NCBI RefSeq assembly: GCF_024297185.1 | Contig: NZ_JANCTD010000008.1 | Coordinates: 124,001 to 188,000, forward strand | Length of the DNA: 64,000 nucleotides | Reading direction: 5' to 3' | Source: Lewinella sp. JB7 | GTDB taxonomy: Bacteria > Bacteroidota > Bacteroidia > Chitinophagales > Saprospiraceae | Shown: positions 56,701 through 64,000 of the stretch, one piece after another | Layout: each line of letters begins with the position of its first letter | Position numbering within the stretch: position 1 is the stretch's first letter | Made by a program: the position numbers and the translations under genes | The notes under the pieces: generated by a model | What the model was told of the DNA's origin: nothing | The model's input: only the letters and a program-made list of their open reading frames with translations | The model's database searches: none

Positions 56701-58585
56701 TGTCGCGGAAATTCAGTTCGCCCAGGAAGCTCAGGTCGATGTTCTCGTCGGCAATCTCAAGGCTTCCGTTGAAGAACTGCTGCTCGAGGCGGCCGCTGAT
56801 GCGCGCGTTTTCGTAGCGGTAATCGCGGAAGTTGAGGGTTTCGATGGTGGCCGTGAGGTTGGCGCTGGCGGTCTCCGAAAGCAGGCCCCGCCCGTCGTTG
56901 ATGGCCGCGTTGAAGTTGACCGTGCCTAGTTGCTCGTTATCCGTCCATCGTCCGAGCTGAAAGTCGTCGAGGGAGAGTGTCCCGCTGTATTCCGCCCGGT
57001 TGGCGCCGTTTTCGATGTTCATGCGCATATCGAGCACGGCACGGCCGATGTCCGTTCGCAGGTCACCCTTGGCGGCGAAGTCGGTAAAGAAGCCGTCGAA
57101 CTGACCGTTGAAATTCAGGCGACCCAGCTTGTCGAAATTACGCGGCAGCGTCATGCGGGGGATAAGCCGGCGCAGGGTAGCGACGCTCGAGTTCAGTCGG
57201 TTGAGTTTAAGGTTCAGGGCTTCCGATCCGGGTAGGGCCAGATTGCGGCTACTGAAGCTCCCCTCCAGAAAGTTACGGTCGTCCAGGGCCAGTACTACGT
57301 CTTCCGCGCGTAGGTTATTGACCCGGCCCACGAAGTTGCCGCCGAGCTGAATGCTGCGGTCGCGGTTGTCGCGAAAAAAAGGATTGAAACGCAACTTGCG
57401 GGCGAAGTACAGCAGGTCGCGTACGGCCAGCGTACTCGGTTGCAGACTGATCTCCATGCGGACCCGGTCGTTGAATTCCGTCCAGGCTTCCCAGCCGCCG
57501 GGGAAGGTGAAGTGAAGCGAGTCCGACAGAGAACTCTGGGGGGTGGTCAGGACGAGATCGTAGAGCTGTAGGTCGGTCGGCGTCACGCGCAGGTCCGCTA
57601 CGCTCAAGCGGTTCAGGACGAACCCACTCGCTTCCTCCAGGCTGAGGTGTTTGAGTTTGCCGGCGAACTCGCTGTCGCGAAAGTCGATGTCCGTGAGCTC
57701 CAGGTCGACGTCGTGGGTGTTCAGGCGGGCGAAGTCTACGGAAGAGATGTCCGCGTATTCGATGGCCTCCTTGCGGAAATTATCGAGAATAAAGGCCCCG
57801 TCGATGACCTCCAAGCTCGTAGCCAGCAGGTGCAGACTGACCTGATTCGTATCGACGGAAGTGCTGTCCATGGCCCGTATGACCTCCTCTACTCCGGGAA
57901 TGGTGGTCAGTGGGGTGGGGGGAAAACTGGTCTGCCGTACGACCGGTCGGCGCAGTTCCGCGTGATCGATCGCCACGACCTTGTTGGGCAGGTCCAGCCG
58001 GTTCATGCGGATGATCCCCGACTCCAGGCTCACGTCGAAACGTTGTCCGCGCACGCTGTCGTTCTGTACGAACACGATGTTCTCCAGATCCAGTCGGTCG
58101 AGGGCGAGGTTAATGGGTTTACCGGGCTGGTCGCGGGGCGGGAAGAGCTTCTCCAGGGCCGTTTCCAGGTTGGTTTCCGGATCCCCGAGATCTCGACGAA
58201 TCTTGAACCGGGTATCGGCAATGGTAAGCGCTTCCACTTCCAGCGCATTGTCGAGCAGGGACAGCAGGTTGAAGTCGGCCGCCAGGCGTTGGCCGTAGAG
58301 CAGGGTGTCGCCGTACTTGTCTTCGATAAAAACTCCCCGGATTTCAAGTTCGTCGAACCAGGAAAGCCGCACCCGGTCGACGCTTACCCGGGTTTCCAGA
58401 GTGCGGGAAATACTGGCGGTCACCCGATCCGCCAGGTAGTTCTGAAAGGAAGGCAACTGCAGTAAGCCGAGCAGCACTACGACGAGAAGGATCAACCAAA
58501 CGAAGGTCTTGCGCATACGGTGCCACCACCGGCGCTTGCGACGGCGCGGTTGCCGGGCTTCGTTTACGTCATTGACTTCTTCCAT
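53717..58585 (-). CDS. tamB: TamB-family envelope protein (translocation and assembly module)
   Basis: 1622 residues. A cytosolic basic N-terminus (RQPRRRKRRWWHRMRKT) precedes one signal-anchor helix (FVWLILLVVVLLGLLQLPSF, ~29-48). A very long periplasmic beta-taco of repetitive AsmA/TamB-like strands follows, and the C-terminal ~300 residues are the DUF490 domain (LTLRGDVNVLNNQFAGTGATG... with NREFDSLTEFF near the end). TamB-like proteins bridge the periplasm and are linked to phospholipid transport and outer membrane protein assembly. No tamA is adjacent. It lies 92 bp downstream of the minus-strand barrel-type gene at 58678. Confidence 0.93.
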   Translation of the reverse strand: MEEVNDVNEARQPRRRKRRWWHRMRKTFVWLILLVVVLLGLLQLPSFQNYLADRVTASISRTLETRVSVDRVRLSWFDELEIRGVFIEDKYGDTLLYGQRLAADFNLLSLLDNALEVEALTIADTRFKIRRDLGDPETNLETALEKLFPPRDQPGKPINLALDRLDLENIVFVQNDSVRGQRFDVSLESGIIRMNRLDLPNKVVAIDHAELRRPVVRQTSFPPTPLTTIPGVEEVIRAMDSTSVDTNQVSLHLLATSLEVIDGAFILDNFRKEAIEYADISSVDFARLNTHDVDLELTDIDFRDSEFAGKLKHLSLEEASGFVLNRLSVADLRVTPTDLQLYDLVLTTPQSSLSDSLHFTFPGGWEAWTEFNDRVRMEISLQPSTLAVRDLLYFARKLRFNPFFRDNRDRSIQLGGNFVGRVNNLRAEDVVLALDDRNFLEGSFSSRNLALPGSEALNLKLNRLNSSVATLRRLIPRMTLPRNFDKLGRLNFNGQFDGFFTDFAAKGDLRTDIGRAVLDMRMNIENGANRAEYSGTLSLDDFQLGRWTDNEQLGTVNFNAAINDGRGLLSETASANLTATIETLNFRDYRYENARISGRLEQQFFNGSLEIADENIDLSFLGELNFRDSIPVFDFRADIREIDLQALNLSKRLVALSGHVDLNLRNTVFSEMEGRVQLDSFRVIRDTATIDVGQLLAYSNFNAEGQKVVKLESDIARGEIVGRFDLDEVSTSLTKYLVDYYPGWARRLKIPPPRNVPAPNRFSFDLTIIDSKGLNRLIAPQLGPLVDVHLIGSYDGFEDKMVAELMAPLFTFNDVSLVDLIVRTKGSGSEGELDLVIDSTYIKGKPLFDQLTLLSLIDRDTIDFGINYGGAGGLFLGKLNLNGEITLPDSANYAIRFDESDLVLFQEPWSIRRDNRIIVGPQYIDARNFSLRSGDRSIRVAKRGTRGLDLDFQNMALGLIDSAWYYQPLDFSGRVNVHVGVDDIFRMQGLSANIRSDTFRINGDNYGRMRMELAAADPKSQLTGYLNINRDTSQLIVEAAFNLGDLAADPRPDQLKNYLDLTVDLTGYPLGIARYWVGGSVSNIVGKIDGQLNVVGPATRPDVSGYIDATAGAFTLDYLQTRYHFTDSRVRITNTLFDLAGTQLLDRYDNVANLTGGITHDRLKNLGISARLQTDRFLALDLAPGQNPNFYGRAIGSGTVNFSGNFRQTDIYVRATVGRDSRLSIPVAEGSGAGPIENVRFVNRRIYQEEEDRTPAADPTGVSLEMEIEVTDQAVGEIIFDEEVGDVLRGQGNGDLTIRIPRDGNLQMYGTITLTEGDYLFTLYRVVNKEFSVRPGGTITWSGDPFAARIDVAADYQNLRTPIINFIQEYLTTEVGDSDAAGLTSAASQATDIELTLKLDGILTQPDINFDIGFPNLTGKLENFANNKRRQLLLDQNELNRQVFGLIAVGQFLPSDLSFNVADVAVNTVSEWLSSYLSLLLNDLVRDAFGEDAFISGFDFDIDYSNYSTSTQINRESTVIRGQAVEFSFRRDINNRLTLRGDVNVLNNQFAGTGATGTFIGNDVVLEYVLNDSRSLKLRIYQRRQPDIASGRRLQVGTGLTWNREFDSLTEFFDGFRRDAGK

Positions 58586-58677
58586 TGAGTGAACTGAACG
58601 CCGCCCCGGGGCGGACGGTTTTGTAGGCGGGAAAACGCGGGAGCCCGGCGAATTCGTGTAGAGCTACGCTTACCGGC

Positions 58678-59805
58678 TCAGAACCGTACGCGGTACCCCA
58701 GGGAGGTGACCAGCTGGTTGCCCGGCCGTCGCGGAATCTGCCCCGGCAGGTGTTCGTAGTGTAGGCCAAAGACCAGGTTCTTCCCGTGCAGGTTGGCTCC
58801 CGCGCTGAGCAGGAAGTAATTGTTGGAGAAGAAACTGCGGAAGCTCGACGACAGGGCGTTGTAGTTGCTCAGTCCGCCGGTCAGTTGCAGTTGCCAGGAG
58901 TCGCGGTGCACCACGGAATACCCGAGGGAAAAGTTGCCCCGTAGCATCGACTGTGCCGCATCGGTACTCATCTCCCACCGGAAGGAGTGGTACATAAATT
59001 GCAACGAAGCCAGCACGGCCAGCCGCTCGAAGCGTTCGGTGAACCGGGCCATGGCCGTATACCCGGCACCGATACTCAGTTGGCGGTGGCTGAAGTCGGC
59101 ATCGCGGATATCCACGTGCAGCAGTTGTCCGTAGTGGTCGAGACGGAAGCCCCCCTGAAGGCGATCCTGGTCAATCACGACCGTACGCCGATGGTCACAG
59201 TCCGCGTAGGCTGACAGTACGCCCAGGATATCCCGATCCGTAAAACCGGCCGTACGGGCGAGTTCCCGGGCGGCAGGGCAGTCGCGCGCCAAAAATTTAA
59301 GCAAATTGCGAAAGCGGGCGGGGTTAGCGTGGAGCTGATCGTAAACTACGATGCTCGTCAACTTCAGGATCAATTCCGCATCTCCATCGCGCAGAATGTA
59401 CAAGTAAGGTTCGCTGCCCGCGGCCTCCTGCTCGTACTCCGTACCGTCCAGGGCAACGCGCAGCAGTTCAATGTCCCCCCGGGCCAGTACCTCCGCGAAA
59501 CGAAGTTGCGTCCGTGGCGCGCGCGTGGCCCCCGGCCGGGGAAGATCGACCGCCACCGAGCGATACGTCCGATCACTCCGGCTAAAGTGGAATTCCCGGA
59601 CGTCGGTGGGAGATAGTTGCCGCAGCTCTCCCGCTGGATCGGTGAAGGTGACCGTGAGCGCCTGTTCCGCGGGGGCGGTCCGCCGCAGATTTACGGCCGT
59701 GGACTTCCCGTCAGTGAAAGTGACACGGTCGGGCAGTGTGCTCTGGGCGATCAGGCTTGATGCCAGTAGCCAAATACAATACATGATCGGTAGCCGCCTA
59801 TCCAT
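58678..59805 (-). CDS. Envelope beta-barrel-type hypothetical protein
   Basis: 375 residues. A signal peptide ([21 protein letters not shown]) supports the start at 59805; an inner ATG at 59784 is possible. The N-terminal half is beta-rich and soluble-looking. The C-terminal ~150 residues show alternating aromatic strands ([44 protein letters not shown]) and end in VRF, which suggests a barrel. Family unrecognised. It precedes tamB on the same strand, so a link to outer membrane biogenesis is possible. Confidence 0.65.
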   Translation of the reverse strand: MDRRLPIMYCIWLLASSLIAQSTLPDRVTFTDGKSTAVNLRRTAPAEQALTVTFTDPAGELRQLSPTDVREFHFSRSDRTYRSVAVDLPRPGATRAPRTQLRFAEVLARGDIELLRVALDGTEYEQEAAGSEPYLYILRDGDAELILKLTSIVVYDQLHANPARFRNLLKFLARDCPAARELARTAGFTDRDILGVLSAYADCDHRRTVVIDQDRLQGGFRLDHYGQLLHVDIRDADFSHRQLSIGAGYTAMARFTERFERLAVLASLQFMYHSFRWEMSTDAAQSMLRGNFSLGYSVVHRDSWQLQLTGGLSNYNALSSSFRSFFSNNYFLLSAGANLHGKNLVFGLHYEHLPGQIPRRPGNQLVTSLGYRVRF

Positions 59806-59913
59806 ACTGCCCCTAAGATACGCACCCCGGGGGCACTTTCGCCCGTTGCCTCCGGGGAACGGCCTTCCGGGCGTCGGCAGCGGTCAACCAATGAAACGGC
59901 ACGACTGTTTCCG

Positions 59914-59921
59914 TATCTTTG
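59914..59921 (+). promoter_or_regulatory. -7 promoter element of lepA
   Basis: TATCTTTG is an exact TAnnTTTG match, 32 bp before the TTG start at 59954. It lies downstream of an in-frame ATG at 59891, which argues against that ATG. Confidence 0.6.
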
Positions 59922-59953
59922 CGCCGCCTGATCATCGTGCTAATTGCCCTGCC

Positions 59954-61741
59954 TTGAAGAACATTCGTAACTTTTGCGTTATCGCCCACATCGACCACGG
60001 TAAGTCGACCCTCTCCGACCGTCTGCTCGACTTCACCCAGTCCGTCAGCGAACGCGAAAGGATGGATCAGCAACTGGACGATATGGACCTGGAACGGGAA
60101 CGGGGCATCACCATCAAGAGCCACGCCATTCAGATGCACTATCCCCACACCGACGGGGAGATGTACACCTTTAATATGATCGATACGCCGGGTCACGTCG
60201 ACTTCAGCTACGAGGTGTCCCGGTCGATCGCCGCCTGCGAGGGGGCACTGCTCCTGGTCGACGCCACCCAGGGCATCCAGGCGCAGACCATTTCCAACCT
60301 CTTCCTGGCTCTCGAGCACGAACTGGAAATCATTCCGGTGCTGAACAAGGTCGATATGGAAACCGCCATGATCGAGGAAATGGCCGATCAGATGATCGAC
60401 CTGACCGGCTGTGAGCGGGAGGACATCATCCTGGCCTCCGGCAAGACCGGCATCGGGGTGCCCGAGATCATGAAGGCCGTCGTAGAGCGAGTGCCGGCCC
60501 CGAAGGGCGATCCCGAAGCACCCCTCCAGGCCCTGATCTTCGACTCGGTCTTCAACCCCTTCCGGGGAGTGATCGCCTACGTGCGGGTGATGAACGGCGA
60601 ACTGAAGAAGAACGACAGTTTGCGCTTCATCGCCACCGGCTCGGTGTACGAAGCCAATGAGGTCGGCGCCATGGAAATCACCCCCAAACCTCAGCCTAAG
60701 ATCAGCTGCGGCAACGTAGGCTACATCGTCACCGGCCTGAAGACGTCGTCCGAGATCAAGGTGGGTGATACGGTTACGCTGGACGAGCGACCCGGCTCCC
60801 GCCTGTCCGGTTTCGAGGAAGTGAAGCCCATGGTCTTCGCGGGAATCTTTCCGCTCGATAACGACGATTTCGAGCCCCTGCGCGACAGCCTAGAAAAGTT
60901 GCAACTCAACGATGCCAGCTTGGTGTTCGAACCCGAAACCTCGGCGGCACTGGGTTACGGTTTCCGCTGCGGCTTCCTCGGCATGCTGCACCTTGAGATC
61001 GTGCAGGAGCGCCTGTTCCGGGAATTCAATATGGACGTGATCACGACGGTTCCCAACGTTACCTACAAGGTCACCGACACCAAGGGTAACGTATCCGAGA
61101 TCCGCAACCCCGCCGAACTTCCCGACGTCAATCACCGGGCCAAAGTGGAGGAGCCGATGATCACCGCCCAGATCATCACGACGACCGACTACATCGGGCC
61201 CATCATGACCCTCTGTATCGACAAACGCGGTACTTTGACGAAGCAGACTTACCTGAGTCCGCAACGGGTGGAACTGCACTTTATACTGCCCCTCGCCGAG
61301 ATCGTATTCGACTTCTACGACCGCTTGAAGTCCATATCCCGCGGCTACGCCAGCTTCGATTACCAGCCCAAGAACTACCAGGAAACCGACCTCGTCCGCA
61401 TGGACATCAAGCTTAACGGCGAGAACGTGGACGCCCTGTCCGCCCTCGTCCACCGCTCGAAGGCCGAGTACGTCGGTCGGGGGATGTGTAAAAAGCTCCG
61501 CGAACTCCTGCCCCGCCAGCAGTTCATGATCGCCATTCAGGCGGCCATCGGGGCCAAGGTGATCGCGCGGGAAACCCTCTCGGCCATGCGTAAGGACGTC
61601 ACTGCAAAGTGCTACGGCGGTGATATATCCCGGAAACGCAAATTGCTCGAAAAGCAGAAGGCCGGTAAGCGTAAGATGCGGCAGTTCGGTAAGGTGGAGG
61701 TGCCCCAGAAGGCCTTTCTGGATGTGTTGAAACTGGACTAG
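59954..61741 (+). CDS. lepA: Elongation factor 4 (LepA)
   Basis: 595 residues from the TTG at 59954; E. coli LepA is 599. [28 protein letters not shown] holds the G1 loop, [12 protein letters not shown] the G2, DTPGHVDF the G3 and NKVDM the G4. LepA-specific C-terminal regions follow ([79 protein letters not shown]). It is a ribosome-bound GTPase that affects initiation and back-translocation. The promoter element lies after the only upstream in-frame ATG, which makes the TTG the likely start. Confidence 0.95.
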   Translation: MKNIRNFCVIAHIDHGKSTLSDRLLDFTQSVSERERMDQQLDDMDLERERGITIKSHAIQMHYPHTDGEMYTFNMIDTPGHVDFSYEVSRSIAACEGALLLVDATQGIQAQTISNLFLALEHELEIIPVLNKVDMETAMIEEMADQMIDLTGCEREDIILASGKTGIGVPEIMKAVVERVPAPKGDPEAPLQALIFDSVFNPFRGVIAYVRVMNGELKKNDSLRFIATGSVYEANEVGAMEITPKPQPKISCGNVGYIVTGLKTSSEIKVGDTVTLDERPGSRLSGFEEVKPMVFAGIFPLDNDDFEPLRDSLEKLQLNDASLVFEPETSAALGYGFRCGFLGMLHLEIVQERLFREFNMDVITTVPNVTYKVTDTKGNVSEIRNPAELPDVNHRAKVEEPMITAQIITTTDYIGPIMTLCIDKRGTLTKQTYLSPQRVELHFILPLAEIVFDFYDRLKSISRGYASFDYQPKNYQETDLVRMDIKLNGENVDALSALVHRSKAEYVGRGMCKKLRELLPRQQFMIAIQAAIGAKVIARETLSAMRKDVTAKCYGGDISRKRKLLEKQKAGKRKMRQFGKVEVPQKAFLDVLKLD

Positions 61742-61746
61742 CGTCC

Positions 61747-61857
61747 TGGTAGTGTGGTCTTCTAGTCAGATGGTTCTATGGTACTGTTATTAACCACGTA
61801 CACGTTAACTTACCATCCTACCATCCTACCATCGTACCACATTACCACCCTACCAAC
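61747..61857. repeat. Inverted pair of octamer arrays (TGGTnnnn / CCATCCTA)
   Basis: TGGT or TAGT units occur at 61747, 61755, 61763, 61771 and 61779, with exact 8-bp spacing. CCATCCTA-type units follow from 61812 to about 61855, also 8 bp apart. It begins 6 bp after the lepA stop and is of the same family as 18986-19106. Confidence 0.85.
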
Positions 61858-61880
61858 TGAAGAAATAACAGACTCCCCCC

Positions 61881-64000
61881 ATGACCCACTTCCTCCTCGG
61901 CGGCACTTCCGGATGGCAACGAACGGCGCTGATCGTTTTTTGGCTCTTCGTGCTGGCAATCCCGATCGGGACGGTACTGCTGTTTACGGGTCTGAGTTTT
62001 ACGGATCTCCCATCGGTAACGGAACTCGAGAATCCTAAAAACAATGAAGCCAGTCCCATTCTGGCAAACGACGGTACGGTCCTCGGACGCTACTTCGTGG
62101 AAAACCGGGTAATGGTCGACTTTAAGGATCTGGGCCCTCACCTCGAAGCCGCCCTGGTGAGTACGGAGGACGAACGTTACTACGACCACAGCGGCATCGA
62201 CTGGAGGTCGCTTCCCCGGGTAGCCATTAAGACGGCCATACTGGGGGATGAAAGCGCGGGCGGGGGCTCGACGATCACCCAACAGCTGGCTAAGCTGCTG
62301 TTTACCGGGCAGGCGAGTTCCAACCTCATCGAGCGCGGCTTTCAGAAGTTTAAGGAGTGGATCATCGCCGTGCGGCTGGAGCGCAAGTACACCAAGGAGG
62401 AGATCATCGCCATGTACCTCAATCGCTACGACTTCATCAACGGCGCCCAGGGTATCCGCGCCGCGGCGGAGAATTACTTCGACGGTAAGCGGCCGGCGGA
62501 TCTCGAGGTACAGGAAGCCGCGATGCTTATCGGCATGCTGAAAAACGCATCCCTCTACAATCCTCTGCGCTTCCCGGAACGCACCCAGGAACGCCGCAAT
62601 CAGGTTCTTGCGCAAATGGTGCGCAACGACCGCATTACAAAGCCGGAATTCGACTCCCTCTCCCTGCTTCCCCTGGGCGTACAGTTCACCCGTCAGCGCC
62701 ACGACGACGGACTGGCCCCCTACTTCCGCATGGTCCTGGCGGAAGAAGCCAAAAAAATCCTGGCTCAGGAATCCTATCTGAAATCGAGTGGGCAGGCCTA
62801 CGACATTTACCGCGACGGCCTCACCTTCTACACTACGATCGATCCCCTGCTCCAGCGCCATGCCGAACAGGAGGCTAAGGTGCACATGAAGCAACTGCAG
62901 GAGCAGTTCTTCCGCCACTGGAAGAACATGGACCCCTGGACGTACACCAACCCCGGTTCCGAAACCGAAGTACGGGTTGATCGGCGACAGGAAAGCCTGA
63001 CCAACGCCATCCGGCAGTCGGACCGCTACCAAATGTACCGCTCCCGCATCCTGTCACCGGTCCTGCGAAAGATTACGGCGAAAATGGACTTCCGTTTCTC
63101 GGCCAACGACCGGGAAGTGGAACGCATGGTGGAAGAATCCGCCAATCCCGGGGTCATCGCCGAAACGGTACGGCTCAATCTGATCTCCAATGACTTCGCC
63201 GCCCGCCACCGCGCGGTCATGAAGCTGCCGGAATTCGGCGAACTGCGGACAGCCTGGAAGAAGCTGCAGGAAACCGTACGGGCGGAATTCGATAAGGAGG
63301 TGGAGATGCGCGTGTTCACCTACGACAACGCCCGTATGGAAACCGACACGCTCATGACCCCCCTCGACAGCGTACGCTACCATAAAATGATCCTGCAAAT
63401 CGGAAGTATGTCGGTGGAGCCCAGCACCGGCTTCGTCCGTACGTGGATCGGGGGCAGCGACTTCAAGTGGTTTCAGTACGATCACGTGACGACCAAGCGA
63501 CAGGTCGGATCCACCTTTAAGCCGTTTATCTACGCCGCCAGCATCGACCTTCGCGGCATCACCCCCTGTCAGCGCGTGATCGACCAGCCGGTGACTATCG
63601 GGCCGGGCGACGGCAACTTTAACCTCAACAAGGAATGGACCCCCCGCAACGCCAGCGGCGGCTACAGTTACGAAGATTACACGCTCTACCAGGGGCTGAA
63701 AAATTCCGTCAATAGCATTTCGGCGTATCTGATGAAGGAACTGGGGTCGACGGAACCCGTCCGCAATATGGTTGCCAATATGGGCATCCCGAAGGGGGAA
63801 ATTCCGGATGCACCGTCCATCGCCCTCGGCTCGGTCGACCTGACCGTGCAGCAAATGACGGGAGCCTACACGACCTTCGGCAACAACGGTATCTTCAACC
63901 GGCCGGTATACCTGACGCGCATCGAGGACCGCACCGGGCGTACCATCTATGAGTATCTGCCGGAGGAACGTCCCGCCATCAGCCCGCAGGCCAACTACGT
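61881..64000 (+). CDS. Penicillin-binding protein 1A, N-terminal part
   Basis: Starts at the ATG at 61881 and runs off the right edge without a stop (about 706 residues visible). An N-terminal TM anchor (ALIVFWLFVLAIPIGTVLLF) is followed by the glycosyltransferase GT51 domain: EDERYYDHSGID with catalytic Glu96, GGGSTITQQLAKLLF, RKYTKEEIIAMYLN. A long helical insert rich in charged residues separates it from the transpeptidase domain, whose active-site motif GSTFKP places Ser544 and Lys547, with the SxN motif in KNSVNS. It polymerises and cross-links peptidoglycan. The KTG motif lies outside the window. Confidence 0.93.
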   Translation, partial: MTHFLLGGTSGWQRTALIVFWLFVLAIPIGTVLLFTGLSFTDLPSVTELENPKNNEASPILANDGTVLGRYFVENRVMVDFKDLGPHLEAALVSTEDERYYDHSGIDWRSLPRVAIKTAILGDESAGGGSTITQQLAKLLFTGQASSNLIERGFQKFKEWIIAVRLERKYTKEEIIAMYLNRYDFINGAQGIRAAAENYFDGKRPADLEVQEAAMLIGMLKNASLYNPLRFPERTQERRNQVLAQMVRNDRITKPEFDSLSLLPLGVQFTRQRHDDGLAPYFRMVLAEEAKKILAQESYLKSSGQAYDIYRDGLTFYTTIDPLLQRHAEQEAKVHMKQLQEQFFRHWKNMDPWTYTNPGSETEVRVDRRQESLTNAIRQSDRYQMYRSRILSPVLRKITAKMDFRFSANDREVERMVEESANPGVIAETVRLNLISNDFAARHRAVMKLPEFGELRTAWKKLQETVRAEFDKEVEMRVFTYDNARMETDTLMTPLDSVRYHKMILQIGSMSVEPSTGFVRTWIGGSDFKWFQYDHVTTKRQVGSTFKPFIYAASIDLRGITPCQRVIDQPVTIGPGDGNFNLNKEWTPRNASGGYSYEDYTLYQGLKNSVNSISAYLMKELGSTEPVRNMVANMGIPKGEIPDAPSIALGSVDLTVQQMTGAYTTFGNNGIFNRPVYLTRIEDRTGRTIYEYLPEERPAISPQANY

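Noticed and set aside
59891-59953. In-frame ATG extension of lepA
   Set aside because: The promoter element at 59914-59921 lies inside it, and the standard LepA N-terminus begins at the TTG.

Overview
The window reads as a stretch of chromosome from a GC-rich member of the Bacteroidota, most likely a Lewinella-like member of the Saprospiria. I infer this from recurrent TAnnTTTG-type -7 promoter elements just upstream of starts, the near absence of Shine-Dalgarno sequences, and families that are typical of the phylum: a DUF6495 protein, BshB1, DUF4369/TlpA-like thioredoxins, PorT-like barrels, TamB, a GlmU-like left-handed helix protein and a DUF5706 membrane protein. No phage, insertion sequence, integrase, CRISPR array, rRNA or tRNA is evident. 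Coding density is high, and four convergent gene pairs overlap at their 3' ends.

Layout. 1-911: 5' part of a Dna2-like helicase-nuclease. 999-3578: nitronate monooxygenase, a PECR-like SDR and a dienoyl-CoA isomerase (unsaturated acyl-CoA handling). 3779-4510: self-cleaving S24/LexA-like regulator. 4649-7601 (minus): GH3 beta-glucosidase lipoprotein and a DUF6495 protein. 7682-11270: TerC, a DEAD-box helicase with a long leader, a candidate structured RNA with a large palindromic terminator, then rplU-rpmA. 11474-16028: an unknown protein and a minus-strand run barrel-trpD-trpC-trpF-DUF2520. 16268-18984: nfu, bioA, fdx and iscX (Fe-S assembly plus biotin). 19111-22647: kdsC, an AT-richer Uma2-family gene and a UvrD/PcrA helicase. 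22688-23857: GH5-like glycosidase lipoprotein. 23868-29765 (minus): three tightly packed genes encoding a phosphoesterase/kinase-like/Omp85 fusion, an SdiA-regulated-type propeller and an HD-DUF5706 membrane protein. 29965-36612: bshB1, a DUF7033-type deacetylase, a barrel, aroB, hsp20, a TlpA-like thioredoxin and a 2-TM protein. 36667-43606: maltokinase, dapB, a propeller, ald, an M28 peptidase and a sterol-desaturase-family protein. 43688-53704: LEA-like protein, pxpA, a Gfo/Idh/MocA oxidoreductase, ung, a lipoprotein, purD, the GlmU-like protein, a CPBP protease and a GT2 fusion. 53717-64000: tamB, an envelope protein, lepA and the 5' part of a PBP1A gene.

Most of this is housekeeping. The features that stand out are: (1) intergenic arrays with a strict 7-bp (ATTTnnn) or 8-bp phase, some arranged as long inverted pairs; (2) a rod-like candidate ncRNA at 10341-10546 with a long closing stem; (3) the three-gene envelope cluster at 23868-29765, whose last gene is an orphan Pycsar-effector-family protein with a degenerate HD domain; (4) an S24 regulator that keeps an apparently complete self-cleavage apparatus.

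Coordinates and motifs were read by eye. Family calls rest on recognised motifs, not on database searches.
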